DNA from: Polycyclovorans sp046565985
GTDB lineage: Bacteria; Pseudomonadota; Gammaproteobacteria; Nevskiales; Nevskiaceae
Direction: 5' to 3'
DNA length: 45,164 nt
Assembly (NCBI GenBank): GCA_046565985.1
Contig: JBKHXN010000125.1
Coordinates: 1 to 45,164 of the forward strand
In this document: in pieces, positions 1-7,980 of the stretch
How the letters are laid out: each line of letters starts with the position of its first letter
How positions within the stretch are numbered: the first letter of the stretch is position 1
The notes under the pieces: model-generated
Told to the model about the DNA's origin: nothing
Databases searched by the model: none
The model's input: only the letters and a program-made list of their open reading frames with translations
Program-made: the position numbers and the translations under genes

Positions 1-353
1 GTGCTGTCCAGCAGCTCGGGCAGGCGGTGCAGGGTCTGCGGGCCGAAGACGATATCCACCAGCGGCGCGCGGGCGGCGATGGCCTGTCCTTCCTGGCTGG
101 CGACGCAGCCGCCGACGCCGATCACCCGCGCGGGGTCGGCCTGCTTCCAGTCCTTCCAGCGGCCGAGTTCGGAGAAGACTTTCTCCTGCGCCTTCTCGCG
201 CACCGAGCAGGTGTTGAGCAGCAGCAGATCGGCCTCGTCCGGGTTCTGGGTCCGGCTGTAGCCGTGCGAGGCCGCGAGCACGTCGGCCATCTTGGCCGAA
301 TCGTACTCGTTCATCTGGCACCCGTAGGTGATGAGGTAAAGCTTCCTGGACAT
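1..353 (-). CDS. miaB: tRNA-2-methylthio-N6-dimethylallyladenosine synthase MiaB (5' part, cut by window edge)
   Basis: Radical-SAM methylthiotransferase that converts i6A37 to ms2i6A37 in tRNAs reading UNN codons. Only the N-terminal ~117 residues are inside the window, covering the UPF0004/MTTase domain. It opens with KLYLITYGCQMNEYDSAKM, a near-signature of MiaB. The three cysteines that bind the auxiliary [4Fe-4S] cluster are visible at about C12 (YGCQMN), C49 (NTCSVREKA) and C83 (GGC). The radical-SAM CxxxCxxC motif and TRAM domain lie beyond the edge. The ATG at 353-351 fits the family N-terminus; only a weak Shine-Dalgarno is seen. RimO is the main alternative, but the QMNEYDS and NTCSVREKAQEKV stretches favour MiaB. 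Confidence 0.93.
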   Translation of the reverse strand, partial: MSRKLYLITYGCQMNEYDSAKMADVLAASHGYSRTQNPDEADLLLLNTCSVREKAQEKVFSELGRWKDWKQADPARVIGVGGCVASQEGQAIAARAPLVDIVFGPQTLHRLPELLDS

Positions 354-380
354 CTGCAACCCAGCCACGCAGGGCCGCAG

Positions 381-386
381 ATTATA
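381..386 (-). promoter_or_regulatory. possible -10 element for miaB
   Basis: On the minus strand positions 386-381 read TATAAT, a perfect sigma70 -10 hexamer, 27 bases upstream of the miaB ATG. No convincing -35 lies at the expected spacing. The same stretch sits in the loop of a small inverted repeat (GCAGGGC 369-375 / GCCCTGC 394-400), which could instead end xseA transcription. Confidence 0.35.
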
Positions 387-409
387 GCCGCAAGCCCTGC
401 CGGCCCGGC

Positions 410-1696
410 CTAATCGCCGCCGGGAGCGGGATCGGGGCGGACGATGACGCCAAACCGCCCCTGCGCCACACGCACGTCCAGCGCCTCGCCCGGGCGCAGC
501 GCGGCCGCCTCTGTGACCACCGCCCCGTCGCCGCGCGCCACGATGGCGTAGCCACGGCGCAGCACCGCCAGCGGGCTGAGGCCGTGCAGCAGGGCCTCGG
601 CGCGTTCCAGCCGCCGCTGCGCGGCGTCCGGGATGCGCTGCGCGGCGAGCCGGAACCGGGCGTCCAGGGCCCGCCAGTCCTGCTGGCGCTGCTGCAGGGC
701 ACGGGCACCGGCCTGTTCCAGGCGCTGCGCCAGCTCGTCGAGGCGCTGGCTGTGGTCCTGCAGGCGGCGCCCGGGGTGCAGGCGCTCCAGGCGCCCGGTG
801 AGCTCGTCCACCCGCCGCCGCTCGCGCTGCAGGCCGGCGCCCAGCGCCAGGGCCAGCCGCTCGGCCAGGCCGCCGAGCTGGCGGCGCCAGACCTGGATGT
901 CCGGGGTGGCGTGCTCCGCCGCCGCGGTGGGCGTGGGCGCGCGCAGGTCGGCGGCAAAATCGGCGATGGTGGTGTCCACCTCGTGGCCCACCCCGCTGAT
1001 GACCGGCACCGTGCAGGCGCGGATGGCGCGCGCCACCGTCTCCTCGTTGAACGCCCAGAGATCCTCCAGCGAGCCGCCGCCACGGACCAGCAGCAGCACG
1101 TCCACGGGCGCGCGGCGCGGCAGCTCGGCCAGCGCGCGGACGATCGCCGGCGCGGCCTCGGCGCCCTGCACCGGGACCGGCAGCAGAAAAACCTCGGCCA
1201 GCGGAAACCGCCGGCCGAGCGTGCTGAGCACGTCCTGCACCGCCGCGCCGGTCGCCGAGGTGATCAGCCCGATGCGCCGCGGCACCGCCGGGATCGGGCG
1301 CTTGTGCGCGGGGTCGAACAGGCCCTCGGCACCCAGGCGCGCCTTGAGCGCCTCGAAGGCACGCAGCAGCGCGCCCTCCCCGGCCGGCTCCAGGTGCTCG
1401 CAGATCACCTGGAGATCGCCGCGGGCCGCATAGAGACTCACCTGGGCACGGACCAGCACGCTGTCGCCGTCGCGCGGCGGTGGGCGGATGTGGAAGTTCT
1501 GCCCCTTGAACATCACGCAGCGCAGCTGCGCGCCGGCATCCTTGAGGGTGAAGTACCAGTGGCCGGAGGCCGGACGCGCCAGATTGGAGACCTCGCCCTG
1601 CACCCAGACACGCGGCAGGCTGTCTTCCAGCAGGCCGCGCAGAATGTCCGCCAGTTCAGAGACTTGATAGATAGTGCGGGGGGCAACGCTCGGCAT
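410..1696 (-). CDS. xseA: exodeoxyribonuclease VII large subunit
   Basis: Catalytic large subunit of ExoVII, which degrades single-stranded DNA to oligonucleotides together with several XseB subunits. At 428 aa it is slightly shorter than E. coli XseA (456). An N-terminal OB-fold (about residues 8-105, with YQVSELADILRGLLE and WVQGEVSN) binds ssDNA. The catalytic domain carries RGGGSLEDLWAFNEE and ISGVGHEVDTTIADFAADL. A long Arg/Gln/Leu-rich coiled-coil region follows, and a C-terminal RGYAIV segment completes it. I chose the ATG at 1696 because the family N-terminus begins just after it; the open frame continues far upstream only as antisense to guaBA. It is divergent from guaB with a 36-bp gap, the arrangement also known from E. 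coli. Confidence 0.95.
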   Translation of the reverse strand: MPSVAPRTIYQVSELADILRGLLEDSLPRVWVQGEVSNLARPASGHWYFTLKDAGAQLRCVMFKGQNFHIRPPPRDGDSVLVRAQVSLYAARGDLQVICEHLEPAGEGALLRAFEALKARLGAEGLFDPAHKRPIPAVPRRIGLITSATGAAVQDVLSTLGRRFPLAEVFLLPVPVQGAEAAPAIVRALAELPRRAPVDVLLLVRGGGSLEDLWAFNEETVARAIRACTVPVISGVGHEVDTTIADFAADLRAPTPTAAAEHATPDIQVWRRQLGGLAERLALALGAGLQRERRRVDELTGRLERLHPGRRLQDHSQRLDELAQRLEQAGARALQQRQQDWRALDARFRLAAQRIPDAAQRRLERAEALLHGLSPLAVLRRGYAIVARGDGAVVTEAAALRPGEALDVRVAQGRFGVIVRPDPAPGGD

Positions 1697-1701
1697 TCCC
1701 C

Positions 1702-1707
1702 TATAAT
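1702..1707 (+). promoter_or_regulatory. guaB -10 hexamer
   Basis: TATAAT in the short xseA/guaB divergent gap, 25 bases ahead of the guaB ATG. No recognisable -35 sits 16-18 bp upstream (that stretch is a G-run), so an activator or an alternative -35 contact would be needed. A GGAG Shine-Dalgarno follows at 1719-1722, leaving a leader of roughly 20 nt. Confidence 0.5.
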
Positions 1708-1732
1708 AGTCTTTTGCCGGAGCGCCCTTTAC

Positions 1733-3199
1733 ATGTCCGCACGCATCGAACGTGAAGCCCTGACTTTCGACGACGTCCTCCTCCAGCCGGCTTTCTCCGA
1801 CGTACTGCCCCGCCAGGTGGACCTGACCAGCCGGCTCACGCCCGAGATCACGCTCAACATCCCGCTGCTCTCCGCCGCCATGGACACGGTGACGGAAGCC
1901 AAGCTCGCCATCGCGCTGGCGCAGGAAGGCGGCATCGGCATCATCCACAAGAATCTCAGCCCCGAGCGCCAGGCCGCTGAAGTCCGGGCCGTGAAGAAAT
2001 ATGAATCGGGCGTGATCGTGGACCCGATCACCGTCCCGCCCGATCTCACCGTCGGCGAAGTGCTCAAGCTCACCCGCGCCAACCGCATCTCCGGCGTGCC
2101 GGTGGTGGATGGACGCAAGCTGGTCGGCATCGTCACCGCGCGCGACCTGCGTTTTGAAACCCGCTACGACGAACCCGTCTCGCGGATCATGACCCCCAAG
2201 GAACGCCTGGTGACGGTGCAGGAAGGCGCCACCCGCGAGGAAGTCATCGCCAAGCTGCACCAGCACCGCATCGAGAAAGTGCTGGTGGTCAACAAGCGCT
2301 TCGAGCTGCGCGGCATGATCACGGTCAAGGACATCCAGAAATCCTCCGACTTCCCGCTGGCCTGCAAGGACAGCCACGCCCGTCTGCGCGTGGGCGCGGC
2401 GGTAGGCACCGGGCCGGATACCGACGACCGCGTCGCCCGCCTGGTGGAAGCCGGCGTGGACGTGGTGGTGGTGGACACCGCGCACGGCCATTCCAAGGGC
2501 GTCATCGAGCGCGTGCGGCTGATCAAGAAACGCTACGGCGGCCTGCAGGTGATCGGCGGCAACATCGCCACCGGTGAGGCGGCGCTGGCACTGGTGGAAG
2601 CCGGTGCAGATGCGGTGAAGGTCGGCATCGGCCCGGGTTCCATCTGCACCACCCGTATCGTCGCCGGCGTGGGTGTGCCGCAGATCTCGGCGGTGATGGG
2701 CGTGGCCGAGGCCCTGCGCAAGAAAGGCATCCCGCTGATCGCCGACGGCGGCATCCGCTACTCCGGCGACTTTGCCAAGGCCATCGCCGCCGGCGCCTCG
2801 GCGGTGATGGTGGGCTCCATGCTCGCCGGCACCGAGGAAGCGCCCGGCGAAGTGGAGCTGTACCAGGGCCGCTCCTACAAGTCCTACCGCGGCATGGGCT
2901 CCATGGGCGCCATGGCGCAGGGCTCCAAGGACCGCTACTTCCAGGACACCACCGCCGAGGTGGAGAAGCTGGTGCCGGAGGGCATCGAAGGCCGCGTCCC
3001 GTACAAGGGCCCGATGGCCGCGATCATCCACCAGATGGTGGGCGGCCTGCGCGCCTGCATGGGCTACACCGGCTGCCACAACATCGAAGAACTGCGCACC
3101 CGCGCCAGCTTCGTCAAGATCACCAGCGCGGGCATGCGCGAGAGCCATGTCCACGACGTGAGCATCACCAAGGAAGCGCCCAACTACCGGGTTGACTGA
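1733..3199 (+). CDS. guaB: inosine-5'-monophosphate dehydrogenase
   Basis: Oxidises IMP to XMP with NAD+, the first committed and rate-limiting step to GMP; cytoplasmic tetramer. The 488-residue length equals the E. coli enzyme. The TIM barrel opens with LTFDDVLLQPAFSDVLP. A pair of CBS domains is inserted at about residues 92-205. The active-site loop GPGSICTTRIVAGVG places the nucleophile at Cys305. A mobile flap and the phosphate-binding YRGMGSMGAM stretch follow. The ATG at 1733 has GGAG ten bases upstream. It forms an operon with guaA 42 bp downstream, with a small hairpin between them that may tune guaA expression. Confidence 0.98.
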   Translation: MSARIEREALTFDDVLLQPAFSDVLPRQVDLTSRLTPEITLNIPLLSAAMDTVTEAKLAIALAQEGGIGIIHKNLSPERQAAEVRAVKKYESGVIVDPITVPPDLTVGEVLKLTRANRISGVPVVDGRKLVGIVTARDLRFETRYDEPVSRIMTPKERLVTVQEGATREEVIAKLHQHRIEKVLVVNKRFELRGMITVKDIQKSSDFPLACKDSHARLRVGAAVGTGPDTDDRVARLVEAGVDVVVVDTAHGHSKGVIERVRLIKKRYGGLQVIGGNIATGEAALALVEAGADAVKVGIGPGSICTTRIVAGVGVPQISAVMGVAEALRKKGIPLIADGGIRYSGDFAKAIAAGASAVMVGSMLAGTEEAPGEVELYQGRSYKSYRGMGSMGAMAQGSKDRYFQDTTAEVEKLVPEGIEGRVPYKGPMAAIIHQMVGGLRACMGYTGCHNIEELRTRASFVKITSAGMRESHVHDVSITKEAPNYRVD

Positions 3200-3205
3200 G
3201 CCACC

Positions 3206-3233
3206 GCCCCGGCCCCGCGCCGGGGCTTTCGTT
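3206..3233 (+). terminator. hairpin in the guaB-guaA gap, terminator-like
   Basis: GC-rich inverted repeat GCCCCG (3212-3217) / CGGGGC (3221-3226) with a three-base loop; an alternative 7-bp pairing uses GCCCCGG at 3206 with CCGGGGC at 3220. It is followed by TTTCGTTT and lies immediately before the guaA start. With its interrupted T-tract it probably acts as a partial terminator or attenuator rather than an operon end. Confidence 0.5.
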
Positions 3234-3241
3234 TGCAGACC

Positions 3242-4813
3242 ATGAATATCCATTCCGACAAGATCCTGATCCTCGATTTCGGCAGCCAGGTCACGCAGCT
3301 CATTGCCCGCCGCGTGCGCGAGCTGGGCGTGTACTGCGAGCTGCACCCCTGGGACATGGCCGATGACGCCATCCGCGGTTTTGCGCCCCGGGGCGTCATC
3401 CTCTCCGGCGGGCCGGAATCGGTGACCGAGGCGGGCAGCCCGCGCGCCTCCGAAGCGGTGTGGGCACTCGGCGTGCCGGTGCTGGGCATCTGCTACGGCA
3501 TGCAGACCATGGCCGTGCAGCTGGGCGGCCGGGTCGCCCCCGGGCACGTCAAGGAATTCGGCTACGCCGAACTGCGCGCCCGCGGCCACTCGCGCCTGTT
3601 CCGCGAGCTGCAGGACCGCAGCAACGCCCAAGGCCACGGCCTGCTCGACGTGTGGATGAGCCACGGCGATTTTGTCGCCGAGCTGCCGCCGGGCTTCACC
3701 CGCATTGGCTCCACCGCCGATCTGGAAAACGCCGCCATGGCCGACGAGACGCGCGGCTACTACGGCGTGCAGTTTCATCCGGAGGTCACGCACACCCGTC
3801 AGGGCAAGGGCATGCTGTCGCGCTTCGTGCACGAGATCTGCGGCTGCGGCAGCGCCTGGACGCCGGCCAATATCGCGGAAGACGCCATCGCCCGCGTGCG
3901 CCAGCAGGTGGGCGGACGCAAGGTGCTGCTCGGCCTCTCCGGCGGCGTGGATTCCTCCGTGGTCGCCGCGCTGCTGCACCGCGCGATCGGCGACCAGCTC
4001 ACCTGCGTGTTCGTGGACAACGGCCTGCTGCGCCTGCACGAGGGCGACCAGGTGATGCGCGTGTTTGCCGACAATCTGGGCGTGAAGGTGATCCGCGCCG
4101 ACGCCCAGGCGCAGTTCCTCAAGCCCCTGCAGGGCGTGAGCGACCCGGAGGCCAAGCGCAAGATCATCGGCGGCGTCTTTGTGGACGTGTTCGAGCAGCA
4201 GGCGCGCCAGCTCAGCGACGTGGACTTTCTCGCCCAGGGCACCATCTACCCGGACGTGATCGAATCCGCGGGCGCCGCCACCGGCAAGGCGCACGTGATC
4301 AAGAGCCATCACAATGTCGGCGGCCTGCCCGCCCACATGCGCATGCAGCTGGTCGAACCCCTGCGCGAACTGTTCAAGGACGAGGTGCGCGCGCTGGGCC
4401 TGGAACTGGGGCTGCCGCGCGAGATGGTGTTCCGCCACCCCTTCCCCGGCCCCGGCCTGGGCGTGCGCATCCTCGGCGAGGTCACCGCCGCCGCGGCCGA
4501 CACCCTGCGCCGTGCCGACCACATCTTCATCGAGGAACTGCGCCGCTCCGGCTGGTACGACCAGGTCAGCCAGGCCTTTGCCGTGTACCTGCCGGTGAAA
4601 AGTGTCGGCGTCACCGGCGACGGCCGCCGCTACGAGCCGGTCATCGCCCTGCGCGCGGTGCAGACCATCGACTTCATGACTGCCCACTGGGCCCATCTGC
4701 CCTACGAACTGCTCGACGTCTGCTCCCGCCGCATCGTCAACGAAGTGCCCGGCATCTCCCGCGTGGTCTACGACATCTCCGGCAAACCCCCTGCGACGAT
4801 CGAGTGGGAGTAA
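3242..4813 (+). CDS. guaA: GMP synthase (glutamine-hydrolysing)
   Basis: Aminates XMP to GMP using ATP and ammonia from glutamine. At 523 aa it matches the E. coli enzyme (525). The class I glutamine amidotransferase domain (about 1-200) has the oxyanion/nucleophile motif LGICYGMQTM with Cys84 and the His/Glu pair in GVQFHPEVTHT. The ATP pyrophosphatase domain carries the PP-loop LLGLSGGVDSSVVAALL. The C-terminal dimerisation domain ends in KPPATIEWE, the usual GuaA terminus. The start is the ATG at 3242; an in-frame TTG lies three codons upstream. Second gene of guaBA, with tadA as the next gene, a common gammaproteobacterial order. Confidence 0.98.
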   Translation: MNIHSDKILILDFGSQVTQLIARRVRELGVYCELHPWDMADDAIRGFAPRGVILSGGPESVTEAGSPRASEAVWALGVPVLGICYGMQTMAVQLGGRVAPGHVKEFGYAELRARGHSRLFRELQDRSNAQGHGLLDVWMSHGDFVAELPPGFTRIGSTADLENAAMADETRGYYGVQFHPEVTHTRQGKGMLSRFVHEICGCGSAWTPANIAEDAIARVRQQVGGRKVLLGLSGGVDSSVVAALLHRAIGDQLTCVFVDNGLLRLHEGDQVMRVFADNLGVKVIRADAQAQFLKPLQGVSDPEAKRKIIGGVFVDVFEQQARQLSDVDFLAQGTIYPDVIESAGAATGKAHVIKSHHNVGGLPAHMRMQLVEPLRELFKDEVRALGLELGLPREMVFRHPFPGPGLGVRILGEVTAAAADTLRRADHIFIEELRRSGWYDQVSQAFAVYLPVKSVGVTGDGRRYEPVIALRAVQTIDFMTAHWAHLPYELLDVCSRRIVNEVPGISRVVYDISGKPPATIEWE

Positions 4814-4823
4814 AGGCCCGAGC

Positions 4824-5213
4824 AGCGTGGAGGGGCCCCGGCGCAGCCGGGGATCCTAGCGTCGCGAGGGCCGTGACCCTGCGATGCTCTCGCCACACCC
4901 AGACACCCTCTAGCGCACCGCACAGCGTGGAGGGCCCCCGGCGCAGCCGGGGATCCTAGCGTCGCGAGGGCCGTGACCCTGCGATGCTCTCGCCACACCC
5001 AGACAGCCTCTAGTGCACTGCCAGCGTGGAGGGCCCCCGGCGCAGCCGGGGATCCTAGCGTCGCGAGGGCCGGACCCTGAGATGCTCTCGCCACACCCAA
5101 ACACTCTCTAGTGCACTGCCAGCGTGGAGGGCCGCAGGCAGCGCCGGGGATCCTGGCGTCGCGAGGGCCGTGACCCGATGATGCGCGCGTCATACCCGCA
5201 GCTCGTGCACGCC
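4824..5213 (+). repeat. four tandem ~100-bp direct repeats between guaA and tadA
   Basis: Units start at 4824, 4924, 5023 and 5121 with AGCGTGGAGG and run 100, 99, 98 and about 93 bp. The first three are nearly identical; the fourth is diverged, especially in its second half. Each unit contains a hairpin core, CCCCGGC-GCA-GCCGGGG in units 1-3 and degenerate in unit 4, followed by GGATCCTAGCGTCGCGAGGG or a one-base variant. An antisense frame reads through the block as a repetitive Pro/Gly/Arg-rich peptide, which looks like a by-product of the repeat. No gene is supported in this 465-bp gap. The hairpins may stop or slow transcription after guaA. Confidence 0.9.
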
Positions 5214-5278
5214 AGCCGGCCTTGAAGCGGGCCGGGGCCTGCCGCAGACTGCCGCCACCGTCACCACTTGCGCCCCCT

Positions 5279-5722
5279 ATGGATGAAACCTGGATGCAGC
5301 ACGCGCTCACGCTGGCGCAGCGTGCGGCCGCGCAGGGAGAGGTGCCGGTGGGCGCGCTGGTGGTACTGGACGGCCGCGTCCTCGGCGAAGGCTGGAACCA
5401 GCCCATCCAGCGGCATGATCCCACCGCGCACGCGGAAATCATGGCGCTGCGTGCCGCCGCTGCCGCGGTGGGCAACTACCGGCTCAGCGCCTGCACGCTG
5501 TACGTCACCCTGGAGCCCTGCATCATGTGCGCGGGCGCCATCATCCATGCGCGCATCCAGCGTCTGGTCTTTGGCGCGGCCGACCCCAAGGCAGGCGCGG
5601 TGAACGCGGTCTATGACGTGATCAGCCAGCCGCGGCTCAATCACCGCCTGGACTGGACCGGCGGCGTGCTGGAAGCCGAGTGCGGACAGCTGCTGCGCGA
5701 TTTCTTCCGCCAGCGGCGCTAG
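5279..5722 (+). CDS. tadA: tRNA-specific adenosine deaminase TadA
   Basis: Zinc-dependent deaminase that makes inosine at the wobble position (A34 to I34) of tRNA-Arg(ACG); essential in most bacteria. The product is 147 aa. The zinc site is intact: HAE (H51, with proton-shuttling E53) and PCIMC (C81 and C84). A typical TadA C-terminal stretch with NAVYDVISQP and NHRLDW follows. I chose the ATG at 5279 (MDETWMQHALTLAQ) because it matches the usual N-terminus; the frame stays open 57 bases further upstream without family similarity. Its stop overlaps the stop of the convergent ankyrin gene by four bases. Confidence 0.95.
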   Translation: MDETWMQHALTLAQRAAAQGEVPVGALVVLDGRVLGEGWNQPIQRHDPTAHAEIMALRAAAAAVGNYRLSACTLYVTLEPCIMCAGAIIHARIQRLVFGAADPKAGAVNAVYDVISQPRLNHRLDWTGGVLEAECGQLLRDFFRQRR

Positions 5723-6384
5723 TTCATCCCCGCCGCCAGCAGCGCGGCCACGTCCAGATGCCCGCGCTCGCGCGCCAGGTCGGCGGCGGTCTTACCGTCT
5801 TCGGTGACGGCCAGACGATCCGCGCCGCGCGCCAGCAGCAGCTTGCACAGACCCTCGAATCCGCGGGTGGCGGCGAGGTGCAGTGCGGTGACACCGCTGC
5901 CGCCCACATGCCCGGCATCGGCGCCCAGACCGATCAGCAGCGGCGCCAGCTGTTCGCCCCCCGCGCCGGCAATGGCCGCGTGCAGCGGCGTGTTCTGCAT
6001 GGGGTTCTCGGAGACCGACTCCAGCGGCGCGCCGAGACCGATCAGCACCAGCAGCGCCTCGCGGTGGCCGAAGAAAGCGGCGAGGTGCAGCGGCGTCCAG
6101 CCGTCCGGGCTGTGCCGGCGCAGGCCCTGCGGATCGGCCAGCAGGCATTCGGCCAAGCGCAGGGCATCGTTGGCGGCGGCCGCCTCGAACAGATCCAGCG
6201 GCCGGTGGCCGCGCAGCAGGTCGGCAATCTCGGCAGCACCGTTGTACAGCGCGAACAGAAACGGGCTGAGCCCACCGGGCAGCGGCTCCAGTGCCTGGCC
6301 GGGGTCCCGTTGCAGCGCGGCGCGCGCGGCCTCCACATCGCGGTTCTGGATGGCGAGCATCAGCGGGCGTACGGGGGCGTTCAT
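5719..6384 (-). CDS. ankyrin-repeat protein
   Basis: A 221-residue soluble protein without signal peptide. Canonical ankyrin units are visible at about residues 94-127 (DGWTPLHLAAFFGHREALL), 130-160 (NTPLHAAIAGAG), 164-192 (GVTALHLAATRGFEGLCKLL) and 196-221 (DGKTAADLARERGHLDVAALL). The N-terminal 90 residues look like degenerate repeats (PLMLAIQNRDVEAARAAL, FEAAAANDALRLAECLL). Ankyrin solenoids bind other proteins; no catalytic domain is present and the partner is unknown. It is a single-gene unit on the minus strand, convergent with tadA (4-bp overlap of stops). Confidence 0.85.
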   Translation of the reverse strand: MNAPVRPLMLAIQNRDVEAARAALQRDPGQALEPLPGGLSPFLFALYNGAAEIADLLRGHRPLDLFEAAAANDALRLAECLLADPQGLRRHSPDGWTPLHLAAFFGHREALLVLIGLGAPLESVSENPMQNTPLHAAIAGAGGEQLAPLLIGLGADAGHVGGSGVTALHLAATRGFEGLCKLLLARGADRLAVTEDGKTAADLARERGHLDVAALLAAGMN

Positions 6385-6466
6385 CGGTGGCGGTCCGGTT
6401 GGGGGGCGCCAGCCTAGCGCCGGCCGGCAGGGGACTCAACCGCCCTGGCCCGGACGCGCGGCGCAA

Positions 6467-6495
6467 TTGAAAAAGCCGCCGCTTCCCCCTATCAT
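6467..6495 (+). promoter_or_regulatory. sigma70 promoter of tRNA-Val
   Basis: TTGAAA (6467-6472), a 17-bp spacer, then TATCAT (6490-6495), placed 13 bases before the first tRNA base. The discriminator after the -10 is GCGCGCCC. A very GC-rich discriminator is the known hallmark of promoters under stringent (ppGpp/DksA) control, as expected for stable RNA genes. Confidence 0.75.
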
Positions 6496-6508
6496 GCGCG
6501 CCCGATTT

Positions 6509-6583
6509 GGACGGTTAGCTCAGTGGTAGAGCATCGCCTTCACACGGCGGGGGTCACAGGTTCAAGCCCTGTACCGTCCACCA
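6509..6583 (+). tRNA. tRNA-Val (anticodon CAC)
   Basis: A 75-nt cloverleaf. The acceptor stem pairs GGACGGT (6509-6515) with ACCGTCC (6573-6579), with discriminator A and an encoded CCA (6581-6583). The D-arm has AGCTCAGTGGTAGAGC. The anticodon stem CGCC/GGCG holds the loop TTCACAC, giving anticodon CAC, which reads the valine codon GUG. The T-arm carries GGTTCAAGCC. GUG is a frequent valine codon in this GC-rich genome, so a dedicated CAC isoacceptor is plausible. Confidence 0.95.
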
Positions 6584-6608
6584 GATCCCCCCAGCTGTTG
6601 AACATATC

Positions 6609-6641
6609 CAGAGCCCGGCGCCGCAAGGTGGTCGGGCTCTG
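6609..6641 (+). terminator. stem-loop after tRNA-Val
   Basis: CAGAGCCCG (6609-6617) pairs perfectly with CGGGCTCTG (6633-6641) across a 15-base loop that can itself fold around a GCAA turn. It lies 26 bases past the tRNA. There is no T-tract, so it is a possible tRNA 3'-trailer or termination signal rather than a textbook terminator. The remaining ~130 bases to the next start hold only a TATAAG at 6700-6705, without a good -35. Confidence 0.4.
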
Positions 6642-6774
6642 TGCGCTGTGGGTCTGACGCTGGGCTGGATTTACCCTGCGCAGAGGACAGGGCAGTTCGT
6701 ATAAGATAAAGCTGGACAGCACATCACAGATGCTGATAGCCTGCATGCATACAACAATCATACTTGGTGAGGGG

Positions 6775-7977
6775 ATGCGCGCCTGCCTGCCACGATCTGC
6801 CCTGCTGGGCCTCTGCCTGGGGCTCGGTATGGTCGCGGGCCTGCTGGCCCCTGCACCCGTGCTGGCCGCCGAGAACCTGCGCCTGAGCGGCTTCGGCACG
6901 CTGGGCGTGGTGTACAACGACGAGAATGATGTGGACTTCGTCCGCGACCTCACCCAGCCGCGCGGCGCGGACAAGGGCTTCAGCGGCCGGCCGGACTCGA
7001 TGCTGGGCGGGCAGATCAGTTACCGCATCCGCCCACAGCTGGATGCCGTGGGCCAGGCACTGGTACGTTATTCCTTCAAGGACGATTACCGGCCGCAGCT
7101 GACCTGGGCCTACCTGCGCTACGCGCCCAGCCCGGAACACGAGCTGCGTCTGGGGCGGGTCAGCTGGGACGTGTTCATGTTTTCCGACGCGCGCAACGTC
7201 GGCTACTCGCACCTCTGGGCGCGCCCGCCGATCGAATACTTCGGCCTGCAACCGCTGTCGCACATAGACGGCGCCGACTGGGTCTATCGCCGCCCCCTGG
7301 GGCCGGGCCTGTTCTGGGCCGGGCTCTATGCCGGCCGCGCGGACGAGGAGATCCCGGTTGCCGGCGGCCCCAACTATGATCTCGCCGGCATGCCGGTGGG
7401 TGGCGGGCACGTGAACTTTCAGACCCGGCACTGGTGGTTCCGCGCCTCGGCGTCCATGGGGCAGTTCAAGAATGAATCCGAACGCCTGAAGCCGCTGCTA
7501 CAGGCCCTGCGCGCCGGCGGCAACCCACTGGCCGGGCGGCTGCAGCTGGAGGATGCGCGCATCCGCCTGCTGTCGCTGGGGGCGGTGCTGGACCAGGGCC
7601 CGCTGCAGGGGCAGATGATGCTGACCCGCAGCATCACTGACACCCTGACCCTGCCCAGCTACCACTCCGGCTACGCTCTGCTGGGCTACCGTCTCGGCAG
7701 CTGGACGCCCTACGCCAGCTTTGCCGCCATTCAGTCTGGCCCGGCGCCGGTGACGGGGGTGCCACAAGCCAATGCCCTGCTGCGCACGGTGCAGACCAAC
7801 CAGCGCACGGCTGCCGTGGGCCTGCGCTACGAACTGCTGAACAACGTTGCGCTCAAGTTCCAGGCCGAGCGCCTCAAGGCGGAAGACCCAGTCGCCAACC
7901 GCCTGGTGCGCGACCCGCAGCCGGGCTGGGATGGCCGTGTCGTCCTGTTCAGCACGATGCTGGATTTCGTGTTCTAG
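6775..7977 (+). CDS. outer-membrane porin-like beta-barrel protein
   Basis: A 400-residue exported protein, family not identified by name. The signal peptide is clear: an Arg-containing n-region, a long Leu/Gly/Ala core and VLAA-EN at about residue 32. The mature part starts LRLSGFGTLGVVYN, a typical first barrel strand. It continues with alternating aromatic/polar strands (LGGQISYRIRPQL, LTWAYLRYAP, HELRLGRVSWDVF) and ends in STMLDFVF, a C-terminal Phe as expected for BAM-assembled barrels. I prefer the ATG at 6775 (GGTGAGGGG before it) to the in-frame ATG at 6730 because only the former gives a clean signal peptide. It leads a compact set with the binding protein 3 bases downstream and a diguanylate cyclase overlapping that. 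Confidence 0.75.
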   Translation: MRACLPRSALLGLCLGLGMVAGLLAPAPVLAAENLRLSGFGTLGVVYNDENDVDFVRDLTQPRGADKGFSGRPDSMLGGQISYRIRPQLDAVGQALVRYSFKDDYRPQLTWAYLRYAPSPEHELRLGRVSWDVFMFSDARNVGYSHLWARPPIEYFGLQPLSHIDGADWVYRRPLGPGLFWAGLYAGRADEEIPVAGGPNYDLAGMPVGGGHVNFQTRHWWFRASASMGQFKNESERLKPLLQALRAGGNPLAGRLQLEDARIRLLSLGAVLDQGPLQGQMMLTRSITDTLTLPSYHSGYALLGYRLGSWTPYASFAAIQSGPAPVTGVPQANALLRTVQTNQRTAAVGLRYELLNNVALKFQAERLKAEDPVANRLVRDPQPGWDGRVVLFSTMLDFVF

Positions 7978-7980
7978 CCC

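Noticed and set aside
410..4696. A 1428-residue minus-strand open frame extending from xseA through the antisense of guaB and guaA
   Set aside because: The upstream ~1000 codons are antisense to two certain genes and rich in His/Gly/Ala/Gln, the usual shadow of high-GC coding; the real xseA start is at 1696.
4824..5213. CRISPR array
   Set aside because: The ~100-bp units are repeats along their full length with no unique spacers, and no cas genes are present.
4768..5475. A 235-residue minus-strand frame across the tandem repeats, with repeated LGSPAAPGALHA-type peptides
   Set aside because: Its repetitiveness comes from the DNA repeat and it runs antisense into guaA and tadA; no start signal or domain.
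6730..6774. Alternative upstream ATG for the porin-like gene
   Set aside because: It would put 15 extra residues in front of a clean signal peptide; the ATG at 6775 has a closer purine-rich ribosome-binding site.
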